Shown: in pieces, positions 59,445 to 64,000 of the stretch
Numbering within the stretch: position 1 is the stretch's first letter
Layout: the number at the start of each line of letters is the position of its first letter
Source: Atopobiaceae bacterium
Lineage (GTDB): Bacteria; Actinomycetota; Coriobacteriia; Coriobacteriales; Atopobiaceae
Direction: 5' to 3'
NCBI GenBank assembly: GCA_022482785.1
Contig: JAKVON010000010.1
Span: 32,359-96,358, forward strand
DNA length: 64,000 bases
Made by a program: the position numbers and the translations under genes
The notes under the pieces: generated by a model
Told to the model about the DNA's origin: nothing
The model's database searches: none
The model's input: only the letters and a program-made list of their open reading frames with translations

Positions 59445-60716
59445 CTAGAACCTCCTCCCTTCGCGGACGTCGATGTCCAGGTAGTCGGGCGCGCCCTCGA
59501 TGAGGCGACGGAACGCCTCGAAGAGGTAGGCGGCATCGTGCGGGCCGGGGCTCGCCTCGGGGTGGTACTGCACCGAGAAGGCCGGGGCGTCGAGCAGCTG
59601 GATGCCCTCGGGCGTGCCGTCGTTGAGGTTCACGTGGGTGAGGCGCACCCGGCCGAACCGCTCGGTCTCGACCACGGGGGCGATTCTCCGCTCGCTCCAG
59701 AAGCGCAGGTCGGCGCTGTGGGTGGCGTGTCCGCCGGAGAGCTCCGGCACCAGGGGGCCGAGGGTCGAGAAGTCGAGGCCGTAGTTGTGGTTCTGCGCGG
59801 TGACCTCGACCATTCCCGAGAGGAGGTTCATGACCGGCTGGTTGCCACCGTGATGGCCGTACGGCAGCTTCTCGAGGGTGGCGCCGAGCGCCTTGGAGAG
59901 CATCTGGTGACCCAGGCAGATGCCGAAGAGGGGCACGCGCCCGATGAGGGCCGTGGCCGTCTCCGAGGGCTCGGGCAGCTCGCGCGGGTCGCCGGGGCCG
60001 TTGGAGAGGAAGACGCCCTCGGGGGCGAGGGCGAGGATCTCCTCCGCCGTGGTGTCCCAGGGGACGATGGTCACGTCGAGGCCGGCGGCCGTGAGCCCGT
60101 CGAGGATGCCGCGCTTCTCGCCGCAGTCGAGCGCGACCACCCCGTGGGTGGGGCGCGAGGCGTCGGCAGGGGCCGTGGAGGCGGCCTCGAAGCGCGTCGA
60201 GGCCGAGACGTCCGCCACGTAGTTGTGCTCGGAGATGGAGGGGGACGCCTTCACGCGGGCGAGGAGATGCGCGGGGTCGAGGTCCTCGGTGGAGATGGCC
60301 GCCCGGAGGCAGCCCGCCTCGCGCACGTGCAGCGTGAGGGCGCGGGTGTCGACGCCCTCGATGGCCACGACGCCCTGCTCCTCGAGGAGTTCGGGCAGGC
60401 TCCGCTCGCTCTGCCAGTTGTTGGGCGTGCGGCACATGTCATGGACCACCACGCCGGCCAGCGCGCAGGAGCCCGCCTGCATGTCCGCGGCACACGTGCC
60501 GTAGTTGCCGATCTGGGGGTAGGTGAACATCACGATCTGGCCCGCATAGGAGGGGTCGGAGACGATCTCCTGGTAGCCCGAGAGCGACGTGTTGAAGACG
60601 AGCTCCCCGAAGGTCTCGCCGGCAGCTCCCGCGCAGTGGCCCTCGAACGAGGTGCCGTCCTCGAGGACGAGCAGGGCGCGGGGGATGTCCTGGTTCTTTG
60701 CCAGCAGCGGATTCAC
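59445..60716 (-). CDS. carA: Carbamoyl-phosphate synthase small (glutaminase) subunit
   Basis: 423 residues, GTG start at 60716 (VNPLLAKNQD) with GAAGGGG 8 bases before. N-terminal CPSase domain (LVLEDGTSFEGHCAG, FNTSLSGYQEIVSDPSYAGQ) and class I glutaminase with nucleophile Cys in FGICLGHQM, and VQYHPEASPGPHD (His/Glu). The track start at 60788 runs through the leader hairpin and is rejected. Confidence 0.94.
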   Translation of the reverse strand: MNPLLAKNQDIPRALLVLEDGTSFEGHCAGAAGETFGELVFNTSLSGYQEIVSDPSYAGQIVMFTYPQIGNYGTCAADMQAGSCALAGVVVHDMCRTPNNWQSERSLPELLEEQGVVAIEGVDTRALTLHVREAGCLRAAISTEDLDPAHLLARVKASPSISEHNYVADVSASTRFEAASTAPADASRPTHGVVALDCGEKRGILDGLTAAGLDVTIVPWDTTAEEILALAPEGVFLSNGPGDPRELPEPSETATALIGRVPLFGICLGHQMLSKALGATLEKLPYGHHGGNQPVMNLLSGMVEVTAQNHNYGLDFSTLGPLVPELSGGHATHSADLRFWSERRIAPVVETERFGRVRLTHVNLNDGTPEGIQLLDAPAFSVQYHPEASPGPHDAAYLFEAFRRLIEGAPDYLDIDVREGRRF

Positions 60717-60750
60717 GTGTGCAACCCCTTCCGGTTCGCAAGCACGGCCC

Positions 60751-60783
60751 AAAAAAAGACGTCTGCGATGTTCGCGGACGTCT
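60751..60783 (-). promoter_or_regulatory. Terminator-like hairpin in the carAB leader (candidate attenuator)
   Basis: On the minus strand AGACGTC-C-GCGA-ACA-TCGC-A-GACGTCT is followed by seven T residues: a textbook intrinsic terminator placed 35 bases before the carA start. It lies between the candidate promoter (TATAGT around 60883-60888) and carA. Transcript would therefore be stopped unless an upstream structure prevents it. A weak GAGGC-AAGTC-GCCTC hairpin lies further upstream as possible antiterminator; I cannot place a clear PyrR-binding loop. Confidence 0.65.
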
Positions 60784-60882
60784 CCCACAAGACCAGCGGC
60801 CGCCCCTGGCGTGCCGTCGTGAGGCGACTTGCCTCGCTATGAGCCTTGCAGGTATCTCGTACCGTGCTTAAAGGTTGGAGCC

Positions 60883-60888
60883 ACTATA
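60883..60888 (-). promoter_or_regulatory. Candidate carAB -10 (TATAGT)
   Basis: Minus-strand TATAGT about 165 bases before the carA start; no convincing -35. It would give a long leader holding the hairpin. Confidence 0.3.
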
Positions 60889-60923
60889 GCACGGCAGGAC
60901 CCTCCGGACGCCCGCGAGCAGGG

Positions 60924-60954
60924 CTGACATGTCCTCTCCCCTGCATGCGATAAT
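60924..60954 (+). promoter_or_regulatory. Candidate promoter for the GT-C-like gene
   Basis: CTGACA (60924-60929), 19-base spacer, GATAAT (60949-60954), 34 bases before the ATG at 60989. The spacer is long but both boxes are good. Confidence 0.4.
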
Positions 60955-60988
60955 GGCCCGAGGCGACGAGACGACAGGACGAGGGGCG

Positions 60989-62513
60989 ATGACACCGGAG
61001 CATGCCAGGCGGGACAGCGCGTCGACTGCCAGCAGGATCGTCCCCTGGCTCCTGCTGGCCGCCTATCTCGTCGCGACGCTCGTCCTTCTCGTCCACCACG
61101 AGAACTGGCGCGACGAGGCGCAGGGCTGGCTGATGGCCAAGCAGCTGGGCCCGCTCGGCCTCCTCGACGCGCTCTCCTACGAGGGGCATCCCTGCCTGTG
61201 GTACCTCATGCTCATGCCCCTCGCGAAGCTCGGCCTCCCCTACCAGGCGGTCAACGTCTTCAGCATGGTGACGATGGGCGTGGCGGCCTGGCTCGTGCTC
61301 TTCCGCTCGCCCTTCCCCCTGCCGGTGCAGAGCCCTCGTGCTGGCCTCGCCCCTGTTCCTCTACTACTACTCCGTCATCGGACGGAGCTATTGCCTCGTC
61401 GTCCTCCTGCTGGCGCTCCTGGCGGTGACCTATCCCGGGAGGCTCGAGAGGCCGGTCCCCTACTGCCTGCTCGTGGCCCTCCTCCTCCAGACCCACATCC
61501 TCGTGGCCTTCGCCTGCCTCGCGCTCTGCCTGGGCCTCCTCGTGGAGGTGGCCGCGCGATACCGGACGGGCCGCGATGCCGCCAGGCTTCGCGGCGGCAT
61601 CGCGGCGCTCCTGCTCCCCCTTGCGAGCGCCGGGCTGCTGCTCTACGAGTTCAGGAACGTGCGGTATGCCGTGGCCAACCTCTACGCCACCTCGGCCACC
61701 CCCAGCGAGGTGCCTGGCCTCATCGCCGAGAGGGCCTCCGCGAACGCGAGCGCCCTCTTCGGCCCCTCGCTCTGGCCCATCGTCGCGGCCATGCTGCTCG
61801 CGTTCCTCGTCCTCGCCCTGAGACGGGGCAGGAGGGCCGCCGCCCCCGTCGCCGCCGTCGTGGCCACGCTCGCCTGGATGCAGTACATGACCACGTTCCG
61901 CTATGGCGGGGCGACGGCCCGCTACCTGCTCGTCGACCTGGCCGTCACGCTCTGGGCGTGCTGGGTCCTCCTCGACGGGGAGGTGGGGCCCTGGCATGCC
62001 ACGTGGCTTGGCCGGTCCTGCGTCGCGCTGGTGGTCACGGGAGCCGCCCTCTCTGCCATCGCCCTCGATCCCGGATGCCTCCCAGACCTCTCGAGGCCCT
62101 ACTCCGACGCGCCGCGCTGCGCAGCCTACCTGGAGACCCTCGACGCCGACGTCCCCGTCGTCGAGGCCGAGACCGATTTCATCGACTCGGTCGCCGCCTA
62201 CCTCGGCGACCGCGAGGTCTACAACCCCTACGCGAGGAGCACGGCCACCTGGGTCGACCGCGACCAGCGCGACGTCCACGACCTCACGTTTGCCGAGCTC
62301 AAGGCCAACGTGCGGGCGGCCTATCCCCAGGCCGGGGGGTTCTATCTCGTGACGGGCTATCCCTTGAGGCTCTATGGCTGCGTCACGGACCTCGACGCCT
62401 CCCTGGCGGGGACGCAGCCCGTCTACGACACCAAGGCGAACCTGGCCCGGAGCGGGGAGTCGCTCCTCGTGAGCGACGAGTACTTCTCGGTCTACTATGT
62501 GTCCTTGAGCTAA
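60989..62513 (+). pseudogene. GT-C-like membrane glycosyltransferase with one +1 frameshift
   Basis: ATG after GACGAGGGGCG. First frame: WLLLAAYLVATLVLLVHHEN followed by WRDEAQGWLMAKQLG, with the DE motif in the first extracytoplasmic loop that is typical of GT-C/PMT family 39 enzymes; then ALSYEGHPCLWYLMLMPLAK. After one extra base near 61329 (GGTGCAGAGCC) the sequence continues in another frame as RALVLASPLFLYYYSVIGRS and many helices to FSVYYVSLS. Corrected length is 507 residues. It probably uses a polyprenyl-phosphate sugar. The remainder is intact, so a sequence error is possible. Confidence 0.83.
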
Positions 62514-62536
62514 CCGAACCCGTCGGTTGGGAGACC

Positions 62537-64000
62537 ATGATCGAACTCTCGAAGAAGCGTCCCACGACCCCGACGATCGTCCTCACGGCGATTGCCGCCG
62601 CGTACCTCTCGGCCGCGGTCGTCCTCGATGCGCACATCGACTACACGGGCGACCTCTACACCACCTATCCTGGCAACTTCGTGACACCGACGGGGTTCCT
62701 CGACGTCCTCTGGTGGCTCCTGCTGGGAGGTGCCCTCTACGCTGGCCTCTCCTACGCGGGCCGCATCGTCGCCACCCTCTTCCACGCCACCAAGAAGGCG
62801 CGCGCCGCCTCCGCCTTCGCCCGCTCGATGGTCGACCCCGACTACGCCGAGGCCGGATCGGTCTCTCCCGGCAAGACCATGAGCATGACCGAGGTCACCG
62901 GCGAGCTCTCGGGCAGGCGCCTCACCCTCTACGTCAAGGACCACATGGCGCTTCTCAAGGGCATCGCGTTCGTGGTGTTCGCCTGCTGGCTCCTCGCGTT
63001 CCTCGCGTACTACCCGGGCACCTCGATGAACGACCAGATCGGGATCATCGTGAACCCCATCCCCTCCTCTGCGACGCATCCCCTCCTCTACTGCCTGCTC
63101 CTCTCGGGCCTGGTCAATGCCACGCAGCTGATCCTCGGCGACGGGAGCTACGGCTTCGCCGCCTACGTGCTCCTCGACATGGCCGTCTGCGCGACGATCG
63201 TCTCGGCGCTGTGCCTCTGGCTCAGGTGGCGGGGGGCCAAGCCGCTCATGGTGTGGCTGGTGGCGCTCTTCTTCGCCCTCACGCCCGTCGTCGCCAACAA
63301 CGCCATATGCTCGATCAAGGACACCCTCTTCAACTTCGTCCTGCTGCTCTGGATTCCGTTCTTCGACGAGTTCCTGCGGCGCCGGGGCAAGCTCTTCGCC
63401 TTCAAGGAGGAGCGCAGGAACTACGTCATCCTCTGCGCCCTGACCGGGCTCACGAGGAACAACGGGCTCATCGTCGTGGTGCTGCTCATCGCCACCGTCA
63501 TCGTCGCGAGCACGAAGAGGCACGGCATGAAGGAGGTGCTCGCGTCGTCGCTGCTCGCGCTCGCGATCATGGCCGTCCCGAGCCTCGCGACCAGGCTCCT
63601 CAACCTGCAGTACAACTCCGCCGAGGCGCTGGGCGTCCCCATCCAGCAGCTCTGTGCGGTCGAGGCCTCGGGGCAAGGCACCATGACCCCAAGCCAGAAG
63701 GGCATTCTCGACCAGGCGATAAACCCGGATCTGGTTCCCGACGACTATTACCCCATCTTCGTCGACGGCATCAAGTACCAGGGCGCGCTCAGCAACGAGT
63801 TCGTCAATGCCCACCGCGACGAGTTCGTTCGCCTCTGGATCGACGTGGGGCTCGAGAGCCCCACGAACCTCGACCTCTATGTGAGGGCGTGGCTTTCGAA
63901 CTCCTATGGCTGCTGGGGCCCGGAGGCGGCCCCGCACCCCTGGCAGTCCTACTTCTTCAAGCAGCAGAGCAACGAGGTCTTCGGTTCGAATGCCTGGTAC
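62537..64000 (+). CDS. Polytopic membrane protein (DUF6020-like), truncated by the window edge
   Basis: At least 488 residues without stop: MIELSKKRPTTPTIVLTAIA, then FLAYYPGTSMNDQIGIIVNP, SSATHPLLYCLLLSGLVNAT, CSIKDTLFNFVLLLWIPFFD, LCALTGLTRNNGLIVVVLLI and WLSNSYGCWGPEAAPH. The order of motifs equals that of the 655-residue gene at 52848, so it is a paralogue. ATG 23 bases past the previous stop, so the pair is probably co-transcribed. Function unknown; surface-glycan assembly is suggested by context. Confidence 0.8.
   Translation, partial: MIELSKKRPTTPTIVLTAIAAAYLSAAVVLDAHIDYTGDLYTTYPGNFVTPTGFLDVLWWLLLGGALYAGLSYAGRIVATLFHATKKARAASAFARSMVDPDYAEAGSVSPGKTMSMTEVTGELSGRRLTLYVKDHMALLKGIAFVVFACWLLAFLAYYPGTSMNDQIGIIVNPIPSSATHPLLYCLLLSGLVNATQLILGDGSYGFAAYVLLDMAVCATIVSALCLWLRWRGAKPLMVWLVALFFALTPVVANNAICSIKDTLFNFVLLLWIPFFDEFLRRRGKLFAFKEERRNYVILCALTGLTRNNGLIVVVLLIATVIVASTKRHGMKEVLASSLLALAIMAVPSLATRLLNLQYNSAEALGVPIQQLCAVEASGQGTMTPSQKGILDQAINPDLVPDDYYPIFVDGIKYQGALSNEFVNAHRDEFVRLWIDVGLESPTNLDLYVRAWLSNSYGCWGPEAAPHPWQSYFFKQQSNEVFGSNAWY

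Noticed and set aside
60717-60788. Longer carA start
   Set aside because: It would translate through the T-run terminator; GTG 60716 has a proper ribosome site.

Overview
The window looks like chromosomal DNA of a high-GC Gram-positive bacterium. The most likely group is class Coriobacteriia (Olsenella/Atopobiaceae type). That is an inference from base composition and gene content: a HisZ-HisG fusion, type III glutamine synthetase, the GGGtGRT/NifU-like pair, PTS EIIA/EIIB, a four-domain S1 protein, and a LicD-containing cell-surface glycan cluster. Genes are tightly packed. No gap without a gene exceeds about 300 bases, and I see no rRNA, tRNA or CRISPR array.

Layout. 1-2828 (minus): end of a histidine operon, hisZG (fused) then hisD, which runs off the left edge; a perfect inverted repeat sits over its promoter. 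2941-8148 (minus): uvrA-ybaK-murJ. 8420-10174 (minus): GGGtGRT protein and its NifU-like partner. 10413-14251 (plus): Mrp-type ATPase and two flavoproteins. 14381-15204 (minus): PTS EIIA and EIIB without EIIC. 15303-20655 (minus): uvrB, a lytic transglycosylase overlapping coaE, a zinc-ribbon membrane protein and rpsA. 20926-26389: HAD hydrolase, RNase HI, NRAMP Mn importer and polA, with a cluster of 26-bp repeats before polA. 26521-29116: barstar, a frameshifted barnase, a LexA-type box, a frameshifted Y-family polymerase and a YolD-like protein. 29269-31359: glutamine synthetase III. 31547-35593 (minus): an ABC importer whose ATPase and binding-protein genes are each frameshifted. 35711-38789: HdeD-like protein, and a divergent aquaporin/lactate-permease pair. 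38830-40889: mntP split by a 1479-bp IS256-family element with an intact 8-bp target duplication. 40911-55986: a surface-polysaccharide cluster of visibly lower GC (initiating phosphotransferase, two GT2s, LicD, cytidylyltransferase, SDR, polymerase, flippase, DUF4012 protein, two large membrane proteins, acyltransferase). 56229-60716 (minus): carAB with a terminator-like hairpin in its leader. 60989-64000 (plus): two more large membrane proteins, one frameshifted, one cut by the right edge.

Two themes link the window. First, surface-glycan synthesis: MurJ, flippase, polymerase, glycosyltransferases, LicD and DUF4012. Second, DNA repair: UvrA, UvrB, PolA and a LexA-box-preceded DinB. Single-base indels recur in five otherwise well-conserved genes: barnase +2, dinB +5, ABC ATPase +1, binding protein -1, GT-C protein +1. 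Seven of the ten lie within about 1 kb at 27.0-28.0 kb. Either the assembly has indel errors there or the locus is decaying, and the sequence alone cannot settle which. The mntP disruption, by contrast, is a clean recent transposition that can be rebuilt to the base.
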